The notes beneath the pieces are model-generated. The model was not told where the DNA came from and searched no databases. It saw only the letters and a list, made by a program, of their open reading frames with translations. DNA of 64,000 nt from Mesonia algae. GTDB taxonomy: Bacteria; Bacteroidota; Bacteroidia; Flavobacteriales; Flavobacteriaceae. The stretch covers positions 248,001-312,000 of the forward strand of contig NZ_QKYV01000004.1 of NCBI RefSeq assembly GCF_003253545.1, in the 5' to 3' direction. Below are positions 49,332 to 57,544 of this stretch, one piece after another (position 1 is the stretch's first letter; every line of letters begins with the position of its first letter). A program made the position numbers and the translations under genes.

Positions 49332-50224
49332 TGCGTTGGCAAGATCAATTACGTTACCGTTACAATATGGCTGGAGTTTTAGAAAAACTCATTGCTGTTA
49401 ATGTAGTTGTTTTTATCGTTCAGTTTTTTTTACAAACTTTAGGGTTTCTATTTAAAACTAAAATTAATTTTATTTTTGAATGGTTTAGTTTTCCAACCCA
49501 TTTACAGGCTTTACTTTATAAACCGTGGAGTATCATTACGTATGCTTTTTTACACGGTGGTTTATTGCATTTGTTTTTTAATATGATGATTCTCTATTTT
49601 TCGGGAAGGTTATTTCTTACTTTTTTCTCCCCGAAGCGATTATTGAATTATTACTTCTTAGGTGCTATTAGTGGAGCATTGTTATTTGCTTTAAGCTATA
49701 ATTTATTTCCTGCTTTTGCGGGAGTAGGAAACGTCCCTTTAGTAGGAGCATCGGCAGCAGTAACTGCGATCCTGGTAGGAGTAGCAACTCAAGCTCCTCA
49801 TATGCAAGTGAGAATGATGTTTATAGGAAATATAAAATTATGGTGGATTGCTGCTTTCTTAGTGGTGGTAGATTTTATACAAATTCCTTTTGGAAATGCC
49901 GGAGGCCATATTGCTCATTTGGGAGGTGCTTTTTTGGGATATATGTATACTACACAGTTATCTAAAGGAAACGATATTGGTGCTTGGTCTCAAAAAATTA
50001 CCGATATGGTAGTAGGCTGGTTTCAACCTTCTAAGAAGAAACCTTTTAAAAATGTATATAGAAATACTTCATCGGTAAAAAATAAAAAGGCCGCTTCTTC
50101 GTTTTCAAATCAAGAAGAAAAGCAAAAGAAAGTGGATTCTATTTTAGATAAGATAAGTAAAAACGGTTACGATAGTTTAACTAAAGCAGAAAAAGATTAT
50201 CTTTTTAAAGCGGGGAAAGATTAA
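49331..50224 (+). CDS. Rhomboid-family protease with cytoplasmic tail (second of a pair)
   Basis: A 297-residue relative of the preceding gene: AFLHGGLLHLFFNMMILYFS, the serine in LVGASAAVTAILVG (GASA rather than GASG) and histidine in HIAHLGGAFLGY. Both dyad residues are kept. After the last span (about residue 205) comes a tail of 90 residues that is basic and ends in DSILDKISKNGYDSLTKAEK, a helical segment seen in flavobacterial rhomboids (DUF6576-like). The start ATG overlaps the previous stop by one base; an EEP-fold gene follows after six bases. Confidence 0.9.
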   Translation: MRWQDQLRYRYNMAGVLEKLIAVNVVVFIVQFFLQTLGFLFKTKINFIFEWFSFPTHLQALLYKPWSIITYAFLHGGLLHLFFNMMILYFSGRLFLTFFSPKRLLNYYFLGAISGALLFALSYNLFPAFAGVGNVPLVGASAAVTAILVGVATQAPHMQVRMMFIGNIKLWWIAAFLVVVDFIQIPFGNAGGHIAHLGGAFLGYMYTTQLSKGNDIGAWSQKITDMVVGWFQPSKKKPFKNVYRNTSSVKNKKAASSFSNQEEKQKKVDSILDKISKNGYDSLTKAEKDYLFKAGKD

Positions 50225-50230
50225 TTGCCT

Positions 50231-51259
50231 ATGAAAGGCTTAAACCTTATAGATAAACTTATTTTCATTGTAAACTCATTGTTTGCAACAGCTCTTTTAT
50301 TAGCTTATCTATTGCCTTATATTCCTCCCAACACATTTCCGTTTTTATCGGTTTTAAGTTTGGGAATGCCTCTTTTGTTGATTATTAATTTTATCTTTTT
50401 CCTTTTTTGGGCTATTCGGTTTAAACGCCAAGTACTTCTTTCTTTTTTTATCTTACTTATAGGGATTAACCATATACTTTCTTTATACAAATTCTCTAAC
50501 GATCAGCTTAAAGCGGATACCAACGACGATAAGACTTTTAGCTTGATGACCTACAATGTTCGTCAGTTTAATCGTTACGATTGGATTAAAGACTTTAGTG
50601 TAACTAAAGAAATCATCACTTTCGTGGAAAAAGAGGATCCAGATATTCTTTTGGTGCAAGAATTTCATGAAAGAGAAGATGTTAACTTTAAAACCTACCC
50701 GCATAGTTATGTGAAGTTAGTAGGGGAAAATTCGACATCTGGGCAAGCGATTTATTCTAAATATCCTATTGTAAATAAAGGTTCATTAGATTTTCCGAAG
50801 ACGGGAAATAATGCTATTTATGTTGATGTTCTTATTCATAAAGACACTATACGTATTTTTAATTTACATTTAGAAAGTTTGAAGATTAATCCAAAAGTAA
50901 AGGAGCTTCAAAATAATAGTGAAAAATTAATTGGTAGGGTAGGGAACTCTTTTAGAAAACAGCAAAAGCAAACCGAAATGGTGTTAGCCAAGGTTGATGA
51001 AACTTCATATAAAAGCATCATCGCTGGCGATTTAAATAATAGTGCTTTTTCTTACGTATATCAAAAACTTTCTGAAAATTATACCGATGCCTTTAAAAAC
51101 GCAGGAAGTGGTTTTGGGAAAACCTTCGACTTTGATTTTATCCCTTTACGGATTGATGTAATTTTAGCAGATAAACAGATTAAAGTGAAGAAATTGATCA
51201 ATTACGATCAACAATTATCAGATCACTACCCTATAATGAGTGTGTTACAATTAAAGTAA
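50231..51259 (+). CDS. Membrane-anchored endonuclease/exonuclease/phosphatase-fold protein
   Basis: A 342-residue protein with two or three N-terminal membrane spans (to about residue 80) and an EEP domain: MTYNVRQFNRYDWIKD, ILLVQEFHEREDV with the catalytic acid, FNLHLESLKI, SIIAGDLNNSAFSYVY and the terminal LSDHYPIMSV. I start at ATG 50231 rather than TTG 50225. It shares its plan with the gene at 32.7 kb, but the two differ greatly in sequence. It ends the mutL-rhomboid-rhomboid series; the convergent WbqC gene is seven bases away. Confidence 0.86.
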   Translation: MKGLNLIDKLIFIVNSLFATALLLAYLLPYIPPNTFPFLSVLSLGMPLLLIINFIFFLFWAIRFKRQVLLSFFILLIGINHILSLYKFSNDQLKADTNDDKTFSLMTYNVRQFNRYDWIKDFSVTKEIITFVEKEDPDILLVQEFHEREDVNFKTYPHSYVKLVGENSTSGQAIYSKYPIVNKGSLDFPKTGNNAIYVDVLIHKDTIRIFNLHLESLKINPKVKELQNNSEKLIGRVGNSFRKQQKQTEMVLAKVDETSYKSIIAGDLNNSAFSYVYQKLSENYTDAFKNAGSGFGKTFDFDFIPLRIDVILADKQIKVKKLINYDQQLSDHYPIMSVLQLK

Positions 51260-51266
51260 TCTCTGC

Positions 51267-51896
51267 CTATTTAATGCTTTGATTTTCTAGATACATTAAA
51301 CTATTTGGACCTTCATTAAACAAAAGATCTAAAATAGATAAATCTGGAATAAAACCTTTTTTACTATCAAAAACCTGTGTATAGGTTTCTAAACTTAACG
51401 TTTCTCTATTTTTAGCATTTATCAAATTCCTAGCATCAATAACATTTTCCTCGTTGCTATAATCTTTTAAAAATACCTCAGTTTTTTCTATGGGTTTTTC
51501 TATTTGAAGGCAAGAAAGCAATACTTCTAAACAAGCATAATTAAAATCGAGCAAGTGGGTATAGGTTTTGTCATAAAGAGGCTGTAATTCATCTTCATAA
51601 AATTCAAAAAATGGAGAGGTTCTATAGGCTGCTTCTAAAGAACGCCAATGAATCGTTTGCCAATTAAAATCGTTTTCAATTTTTATCTCTTTATATTTTT
51701 GACGCTTATCTTTAGAGTGCTTGATGGGGATGTTTAATAGAAGTTTTCCATTAGCACCATAGATGTATTGTCTACTTCGGTAGCTTTGTTTTTGATAATT
51801 ATCTTCATTTTCAAAGCAAATTTTTTCCGCTTTAGCGAAATAAACAAATTGCTCAATAGAGCCGAAATAGGCGGGATGAAGGATTAACGTATTCAT
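51267..51896 (-). CDS. WbqC-family protein
   Basis: A 209-residue protein matching the WbqC-like family (TLILHPAYFGSIEQFVYFAK, ENDFNWQTIHWRSLEAAYRT, SPFFEFYEDELQPLYDK). Members occur in polysaccharide gene clusters but also, as here, as single housekeeping neighbours in Bacteroidota; biochemical activity is unknown. It is the last gene of the leftward run that starts at parA, 12 bases after lepB. A copy of the dispersed repeat near the N-terminus is read F-A-K-A-E-K. Confidence 0.87.
   Translation of the reverse strand: MNTLILHPAYFGSIEQFVYFAKAEKICFENEDNYQKQSYRSRQYIYGANGKLLLNIPIKHSKDKRQKYKEIKIENDFNWQTIHWRSLEAAYRTSPFFEFYEDELQPLYDKTYTHLLDFNYACLEVLLSCLQIEKPIEKTEVFLKDYSNEENVIDARNLINAKNRETLSLETYTQVFDSKKGFIPDLSILDLLFNEGPNSLMYLENQSIK
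51822..51838 (-). repeat. Dispersed repeat copy in the WbqC-family gene
   Basis: Contains CGCTAAAGCGGAA on the minus strand (51825-51837), sense to the gene. Seventeen bases are identical to the ligA copy at 887-903. Confidence 0.68.
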
Positions 51897-51908
51897 AAAT
51901 TTAAAAAA

Positions 51909-53489
51909 CTATGATTCCTTATTTTTCTTCTTTTTCCAGAAGAAATTAATTCCGAAAACAATCACCAACAAGATAAGGAAATGGAAAAAGTATGAAACTG
52001 GCTTTCCATCACCACCAACGGTAGTAAATAGGCGATCCCAGCGAATTTTATTGCTAAAACCTTGTCCGTTTCCATCCCAACTCATCCATATCAATACAGG
52101 CTTTCCTACTACGTGATTTTCTGGAACGTAACCCCAATAGCGGCTATCTTCACTATTATGACGGTTGTCTCCCATCATAAAGTAGTAATTTTGCTTGAAG
52201 GTATAAGAATCTATAGGGCTTCCATTAAGTAAAACTTGAGTTCCTTTAGTAGTAACCTTATTATTTATGTGCATTTCTTCTCCTTCATAAGTTTCGATAA
52301 TGCGCTTATAAAATGGAAGAGATTCTCTAGTAATACTTACTGTTTTTCCAGCTTCTGGGATATATATAGGTCCGAAGTTGTCTTTATTCCAGCCCGTTTT
52401 CCCTGTATTCGGGAAAGTTCCTCGATCTTGCTTTCCTACCGAATCAATTATTCTTTCTACCGACGCTACATTAGGATGATTTTTAAATCGCTCTACAGTT
52501 TCTTCCGATAAGGAAGTGAAATAATATTGCTTTTTGGTCTGATCGAACCAACCTACAGGGTCTGTAATGTCGTAAGTTTGATATAAATTTTGAAGGGAAA
52601 ACCCTTTTCCTTTTCCTTGTACTACGTAAGAATATTGAGGCTTAGCTCTTTCTGGTAATTGTAAAGGTTGATTATTAATATGAATTTTACCATCTACGAT
52701 TTTTAATGAATCTCCAGGAATACCCACAGTTCTCTTAACGTAATTCGATTTTTTATCGATAGGCTTGGTGTAACTTTCTTTTCCGCGGTAACGGAAATAA
52801 GGTACTGTATCTACTGGCCAGTTAAAAACTACAATGTCATTTCTTTCGATACTCTCGAATCCTGGTAATCTAAAATAAGGAAGCTGTGGCCAATTGGTGT
52901 AAGATTTAATTCCGGCAACGGGAATAGTATCGTGTACCATAGGAAAAGAAACTGTTGTTTTGGGTGTTCTTGCACCGTAGTGAAACTTACTTACAAATAA
53001 GAAATCTCCTACCAATAATGTTTTTTCTAAAGAAGAAGTAGGAATAGTAAAAGGTTGTATAAAATACGTGTGAACGATGGTTGCAGCAACGACAGCAAAT
53101 AGAATAGAACTTACCCATTCACCAACCTCTGTTCTAGGTTTTAGACTGCGATCCTCTACATAAGTAACATCTAAGGCATAATTTACGTAATAGACATAAA
53201 AACCTAAAGTTAAAATTGCTAACCAAGTATCAGCTTTAGTGTGTTTACCAAAACTACGAATCGTTTCTACCCATACTACCGGAAACATTATAAGGTTGAC
53301 TATAGGTACAAAGAGTAAGATCGTCCACCACCAAGGACGATTAATAATTTTCATTAAAATTACTGCATTGTAAACGGGTACAAAAGCTTCCCACGCTTGC
53401 CTACCTGCTTTTATATATAATTTCCAAGTTCCTAAACCATGAATGGCTTGTATCGCCAAGAAAAATATAAACCACTGTACAATTGTCAT
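51909..53489 (-). CDS. lepB: Signal peptidase I (large Bacteroidota form)
   Basis: Cleaves signal peptides of exported proteins at the outer face of the inner membrane. At 526 residues it is much longer than E. coli-type LepB. It has an N-terminal region of several spans (about 1-100), the catalytic serine S153 in TIPTSSLEKTLLVGD, the lysine in NYVKRTVGIPGDSLKI, a large insertion (about 300-400), GDNRHNSEDSRYWGYVPENH (box E) and a C-terminal span. All catalytic boxes are present. It is 39 bases after dapB, in one leftward run with parAB. Confidence 0.95.
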   Translation of the reverse strand: MTIVQWFIFFLAIQAIHGLGTWKLYIKAGRQAWEAFVPVYNAVILMKIINRPWWWTILLFVPIVNLIMFPVVWVETIRSFGKHTKADTWLAILTLGFYVYYVNYALDVTYVEDRSLKPRTEVGEWVSSILFAVVAATIVHTYFIQPFTIPTSSLEKTLLVGDFLFVSKFHYGARTPKTTVSFPMVHDTIPVAGIKSYTNWPQLPYFRLPGFESIERNDIVVFNWPVDTVPYFRYRGKESYTKPIDKKSNYVKRTVGIPGDSLKIVDGKIHINNQPLQLPERAKPQYSYVVQGKGKGFSLQNLYQTYDITDPVGWFDQTKKQYYFTSLSEETVERFKNHPNVASVERIIDSVGKQDRGTFPNTGKTGWNKDNFGPIYIPEAGKTVSITRESLPFYKRIIETYEGEEMHINNKVTTKGTQVLLNGSPIDSYTFKQNYYFMMGDNRHNSEDSRYWGYVPENHVVGKPVLIWMSWDGNGQGFSNKIRWDRLFTTVGGDGKPVSYFFHFLILLVIVFGINFFWKKKKNKES

Positions 53490-53528
53490 CTTTGTTTTGT
53501 TTTATAAGTAGTAAACAAGCTAAACTTG

Positions 53529-54248
53529 TTACAAATTATTTAGTTGTAGCACATCTTTCATGCTATACATTCCTTTTTTTCCATTAATCCATTCTGCTGC
53601 AATTACTGCACCAAGAGCAAAGCCTTCTCGAGAATGAGCTGTATGTTTAATTTCTATATCGTCTACGGCAGATTTGTAGCTAATACTGTGCGTACCAGGA
53701 ACATTCTCTATGCGTTTTGCCGTTACCGGAATTGATTTGCCTGCATTTTCATCTTCTTGCTCAACCAGCTTCCAATCGGTTAAAGAGGAGTGGTTGATAA
53801 TACCTTCAGCAAGACTTATAGCAGTTCCGCTAGGTTCATCTAATTTTTGTGTATGATGAATTTCTTCTAAACTTACTTGATATTGCTCATGATTTTTCAT
53901 CAATTTAGCAAGGTGTTCATTGAGATTGAAAAACAAGTTTACTCCTAGGCTAAAATTGGAAGCGTATAAAAAGGTTCCGTTAAGTTGATTGCAAGTTTTA
54001 ACCACTTCGTCATAATTTTCTAACCAACCTGTAGTACCCGATATAACGGGAACTTGGAGTTTAAATGCCGAAGTTATATTTTCTATTGCTGCTGTAGGAA
54101 TACTAAAATCTATCGCAACATCTGCCTGTTGAAGTTCTTCTTTATTAATTCCAGAAGAAGTTTTGTATACAATAGTATGGTTTCTTTCTAAGGCTAATTT
54201 TTCAATGGTTTTCCCCATTCTTCCGTAACCTAATAGAGCAATTTTCAT
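53529..54248 (-). CDS. dapB: 4-hydroxy-tetrahydrodipicolinate reductase
   Basis: Second enzyme of the diaminopimelate/lysine pathway; reduces the dapA product with NAD(P)H. It has 239 residues, starting IALLGYGRMGKTIEKLA (G-x-G-x-x-G nucleotide site), with VDFS-like AIDFSIP, VISGTTGWLEN and the catalytic EIHHTQKLDEPSGTAI with HH and K. Everything expected is present. It lies three bases from the DUF5683 gene and upstream of lepB, linking wall-precursor synthesis to secretion and chromosome-partition genes. Confidence 0.96.
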   Translation of the reverse strand: MKIALLGYGRMGKTIEKLALERNHTIVYKTSSGINKEELQQADVAIDFSIPTAAIENITSAFKLQVPVISGTTGWLENYDEVVKTCNQLNGTFLYASNFSLGVNLFFNLNEHLAKLMKNHEQYQVSLEEIHHTQKLDEPSGTAISLAEGIINHSSLTDWKLVEQEDENAGKSIPVTAKRIENVPGTHSISYKSAVDDIEIKHTAHSREGFALGAVIAAEWINGKKGMYSMKDVLQLNNL

Positions 54249-54251
54249 AAG

Positions 54252-54833
54252 TTAAAATTTTAAATTTAAGGATAAACCGTAATTTGCTCTTCCGGTGAGT
54301 TCATCTACATTTAGATTAGGTTGTACACTTAAATCTTCATCTACGTTAAACTGTCTTAAATGCGCATCTACATTGGCATCAATAATATTAAGAATGTAAA
54401 TAGCGGCAGTGACTAGAATTGATATTTCTTTCTGTCTTCTAAATTTTTCTTGAGCAGAAATTAAGGTAGCGTCTTCTAAAACTCCTTGAAACTCATCATC
54501 ACTATAGCCTGCGAGTCTTCTTTTATAAGCATCTCTATAGCGGTTGTATTCACGATCATTTACCGAATAAAAATAAATTCCAGCTCCAATTCCTGCATAA
54601 ACAATAGGAATTTTCCAATATCTTTTATTGTATGCTTGCCCTAAACCAGGTAAAACAGCCGAATAAAATGCAGCTTTTGCTGGAGCTAAGGGATTATATT
54701 CTACTTTGGCTTTTAGATTTTTCTTTAAAGCCACTTCTTTACTTGTCTTAAGTTGCAAAGAATCTTCTTGAGCAAAGATTTGAAAACTTAAAAACAGAAA
54801 AAAAACAGAAAAATAAAAGCAGCTATTTTTCAC
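54252..54833 (-). CDS. DUF5683 family exported protein
   Basis: A 193-residue protein with a signal peptide (ending QIFAQ), followed by PLAPAKAAFYSAVLPGLGQA and YNKRYWKIPIVYAGIGAGIY, the signature of DUF5683, then a short helix-rich region and a terminal NYGLSLNLKF strand ending in F. One or two hydrophobic segments lie in the middle (membrane or outer-membrane associated). Function is unknown. It overlaps parB by 11 bases and is followed by dapB, a gene order I recall as common in Flavobacteriia. Confidence 0.85.
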   Translation of the reverse strand: MKNSCFYFSVFFLFLSFQIFAQEDSLQLKTSKEVALKKNLKAKVEYNPLAPAKAAFYSAVLPGLGQAYNKRYWKIPIVYAGIGAGIYFYSVNDREYNRYRDAYKRRLAGYSDDEFQGVLEDATLISAQEKFRRQKEISILVTAAIYILNIIDANVDAHLRQFNVDEDLSVQPNLNVDELTGRANYGLSLNLKF

Positions 54834-55731
54834 TATGGATGAGTTTAGTTAACCGCTCAAAATCTTCTTGAGATGAAAAAGGAATAATCACCTTACCATT
54901 TCCTTTCTTACTGACTTTTACATCTACTTTAGCGCCAAAATAACTAGAGAAATCTTTGACAGACTCCTTAATTTCTTTAGGGACTTTAGGAGTGTTCTTA
55001 GTTTTTTCTGAGGAAAGAGAACCAGAAGACTGCACACTTTTTACTAATTTTTCAGTATCTCTTACTGAAAGTGAGTCTGCTAAGACTTTTTCATATACTT
55101 CTAACTGAAGTTCTAAATCATCAATATTTATTAAAGCTCGACCATGTCCCATACTTAAGAAACCATCTCTCATTCCTGTTTGAATGATAGGATCTAGTTT
55201 TAATAAACGCAAATAATTAGCAATAGTAGATCTATTTTTACCAATACGATCACTCAGTTGTTCTTGAGTAAGGCTAATTTCGTCTATTAATCGCTGGTAA
55301 GAGAGTGCAATTTCTATAGGATCTAAATCTTGACGTTGAATATTTTCAACCAATGCCATTTCTAACGATTCTTGATCGTTAGCAATTCTAATATAAGCAG
55401 GAATGGTATTTAGACCTACCAATTTAGAAGCTCTAAACCTGCGCTCACCAGAGACTAATTGAAATTTATTAAAATCAATTTTTCTAACCGTTATAGGTTG
55501 TATAACGCCTAACTCTTTAATAGAAGTGGCAAGTTCTTGTAAGGCACTTTCGTTAAAACTAGTTCTCGGCTGAAAAGGATTGACCTCAATTGCATCAATA
55601 TCTAATTCTACTATACTGCCAACGACTTTATCTGCATTTTTATCTTTTGCAGAATTGATATCATTTTCGGGATCTTTCAGTAAAGCAGAAAGGCCTCTTC
55701 CTAAGGCTTGTTTTTTTGTTGCTTTCGCCAT
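54823..55731 (-). CDS. parB: Chromosome-partitioning protein ParB
   Basis: CTP-dependent DNA-sliding clamp that loads at parS and drives origin segregation with ParA. The 302 residues contain NPFQPRTSF, the GERR-type CTP-binding motif in VSGERRFRASKL, NIQRQDLDPIEIA, a helix-turn-helix (LSDRIGKNRSTIANYLRLLK) and a C-terminal dimer domain. It lies six bases after parA. No parS-like GTTTCACGTGAAAC sequence was noticed in the window, so the sites are probably closer to the replication origin, or degenerate. Confidence 0.97.
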   Translation of the reverse strand: MAKATKKQALGRGLSALLKDPENDINSAKDKNADKVVGSIVELDIDAIEVNPFQPRTSFNESALQELATSIKELGVIQPITVRKIDFNKFQLVSGERRFRASKLVGLNTIPAYIRIANDQESLEMALVENIQRQDLDPIEIALSYQRLIDEISLTQEQLSDRIGKNRSTIANYLRLLKLDPIIQTGMRDGFLSMGHGRALINIDDLELQLEVYEKVLADSLSVRDTEKLVKSVQSSGSLSSEKTKNTPKVPKEIKESVKDFSSYFGAKVDVKVSKKGNGKVIIPFSSQEDFERLTKLIHSEK

Positions 55732-55737
55732 AAATCC

Positions 55738-56502
55738 TTATAGATTTTTTTTAATAATTTCTTCCGCTAAGCTAAGGTAATTGCTAGCGCCTCTACTACC
55801 TGCATCATAATTAATGATACTTTCTCCATAACTAGGAGCTTCGCTTAAACGAACATTTCTTTGAATGATGCTTTTGAAGACCATCTCGTCAAAGTGTTTT
55901 TTTACTTCATCTACCACTTGATTAGAAAGTCTTAGGCGAGAATCGTACATTGTAAGTAAAAGCCCTTCAATATCTAATTTATCATTGTGTATTTTTTGAA
56001 CACTTTTAATAGTGTTAAGGAGTTTTCCTAAACCTTCTAAAGCAAAATATTCACATTGAATTGGAATAATAACCGAATCTGCAGCTGTGAGGGCATTTAA
56101 AGTTAATAAGCCAAGAGAGGGGGCACAGTCAATTAAAATATAATCGTAAGACTCTTTTAAGTGTACAATTGCTTTTTTTAGCATGGACTCTCGTTGATCT
56201 TGATCTACTAACTCTATCTCTATCGCTACCAAATCAATATGTGCAGGGATAATATCTAAATTAGGAGAGTCTGTGGGAATAATTGCTTCCTCTGCTTTTA
56301 TGGTATGTTCTAATAGTTGATAGGTTCCTTTTTCAATTTCTTCTACATCAATCCCCAATCCAGAACTAGCATTAGCCTGCGGATCTGCATCTATTAATAG
56401 AACCTTTTTTTCGAGAACTCCCAGAGAAGCCGCCAAATTAACAGAGGTCGTAGTTTTTCCAACCCCTCCTTTTTGATTTGCAATTGCAATGATTTTACCC
56501 AT
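55738..56502 (-). CDS. parA: Chromosome-partitioning ATPase ParA
   Basis: Deviant Walker-A ATPase that pulls ParB-bound origins apart on the nucleoid. The 254 residues include ANQKGGVGKTTTSVNLAA (residues 8-25), VLLIDADPQANASSGLG, YILIDCAPSLGLLTLNAL and CEYFALEGLGKLLNT. It starts the long leftward run parA-parB-DUF5683-dapB-lepB-wbqC. An imperfect 20-bp palindrome and a TATTTTTA box lie upstream and may form its promoter and operator. Confidence 0.97.
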   Translation of the reverse strand: MGKIIAIANQKGGVGKTTTSVNLAASLGVLEKKVLLIDADPQANASSGLGIDVEEIEKGTYQLLEHTIKAEEAIIPTDSPNLDIIPAHIDLVAIEIELVDQDQRESMLKKAIVHLKESYDYILIDCAPSLGLLTLNALTAADSVIIPIQCEYFALEGLGKLLNTIKSVQKIHNDKLDIEGLLLTMYDSRLRLSNQVVDEVKKHFDEMVFKSIIQRNVRLSEAPSYGESIINYDAGSRGASNYLSLAEEIIKKNL

Positions 56503-56524
56503 TAACTCACCATTCGTTTAGACA

Positions 56525-56562
56525 GTAAAAATACAATTTATTATTCCATTTTAAAACGGAAT
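56525..56562 (-). promoter_or_regulatory. Possible promoter and palindrome upstream of parA
   Basis: Minus-strand TATTTTTA (plus 56525-56532) resembles a -7 box ending in A. ATTCCATTTTAAAACGGAAT (56543-56562) is a palindrome with one mismatched pair, placed where a regulator could act. Confidence 0.32.
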
Positions 56563-56583
56563 TTGTTAACAAGTGTTGATTGA

Positions 56584-57465
56584 TTATTTTTTACCTTTAT
56601 TTTTAATCATTTGTTCTAATTGATCCCACATTTCTTCAGGAATTTCTTCTAGCAAATTAAATTGTCCCGCACCTTTCAACCATTCACCTCCGTCAATGGT
56701 AATTACTTCTCCGTTCATATAGGAAGCAAAATCAGATACTAAATAAGCAGCCAAATTTGCTAATTCTTGATGTTCTCCTACACGCTTAAGCGGAACCTTT
56801 TTCGCTAAGTCAAACTTTTCCTTTAGATCTCCTGGTAATAATCTATCCCAAGCACCTTTGGTAGGAAATGGTCCTGGCGCTATGGCATTAAATCTAATCC
56901 CATATTTGGCCCATTCTACAGCTAATGAACGTGTCATCGCTAATACGCCTGCTTTCGCTGTCGCGGAAGGAACCACGTATGCAGAACCTGTCCAAGCGTA
57001 AGTAGTTACAATATTTAAAACGGTTTTGTTTGTTTCTTTTTGATCTATCCAATGTTTACCAAAAGCGAGTGTACAGTTTTTACTTCCTTTTAAAACGATA
57101 TCTATAATAGTATCAAAAGCATTCGCTGAAAGTCTTTCGGTAGGAGAGATAAAGTTCCCTGCGGCATTATTAAGAAGAATATCAACGCTTCCCATCTTAG
57201 CGATAGCTTCATCCCGCATATTTTCAACTTGATTGTAGTGTCTTACATCACACTGAATTGCAAAACATTTTCCGCCTGTTTCGTCTTCTAATTCTTTAGT
57301 AGTATGTTGTAATTTTTCTAGATTTCTAGAAGTAATTGCAACTTGTGCACCTAGTTCTAAAAAGTATTTAGTCATGGCTTTTCCTAGTCCGCTTCCGCCG
57401 CCGGTTACCACAATATTTTTTCCGCGTAAAGCGTCATCACGTAACATTTTCTTAGTGTAGTCCAT
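56584..57465 (-). CDS. SDR oxidoreductase, 2,4-dienoyl-CoA reductase-like
   Basis: A 293-residue short-chain dehydrogenase. Rossmann start GKNIVVTGGGSGLGKAMTKY, NNAAGNF, and the active site Y-A-W-T-G-S-A-Y-V-V-P-S-A-T-A-K: the usual Tyr-x3-Lys is replaced by Ser-x3-Lys, with a tyrosine further upstream, exactly as in mammalian mitochondrial 2,4-dienoyl-CoA reductase. RFNAIAPGPFPTKGAWDRL also matches that group. It probably helps degrade unsaturated fatty acids. It is a separate unit between parA and the mutase operon. An antisense copy of the dispersed repeat overlaps the codons of the active-site serine and lysine. Confidence 0.9.
   Translation of the reverse strand: MDYTKKMLRDDALRGKNIVVTGGGSGLGKAMTKYFLELGAQVAITSRNLEKLQHTTKELEDETGGKCFAIQCDVRHYNQVENMRDEAIAKMGSVDILLNNAAGNFISPTERLSANAFDTIIDIVLKGSKNCTLAFGKHWIDQKETNKTVLNIVTTYAWTGSAYVVPSATAKAGVLAMTRSLAVEWAKYGIRFNAIAPGPFPTKGAWDRLLPGDLKEKFDLAKKVPLKRVGEHQELANLAAYLVSDFASYMNGEVITIDGGEWLKGAGQFNLLEEIPEEMWDQLEQMIKNKGKK
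56956..56968 (+). repeat. Dispersed repeat copy antisense to the SDR gene
   Basis: CGCTGTCGCGGAA, exact consensus match with spacer GTC; on the coding strand it corresponds to the P-S-A-T-A-K active-site codons, so its sequence may be constrained by the protein. Confidence 0.45.
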
Positions 57466-57544
57466 TTTTAAATCATTGTTTTTGTAAAGCTAATGATTTC
57501 TCTTATAAAAAAGCATTATAAAATTATTAAACTAAGAAGAGGAG

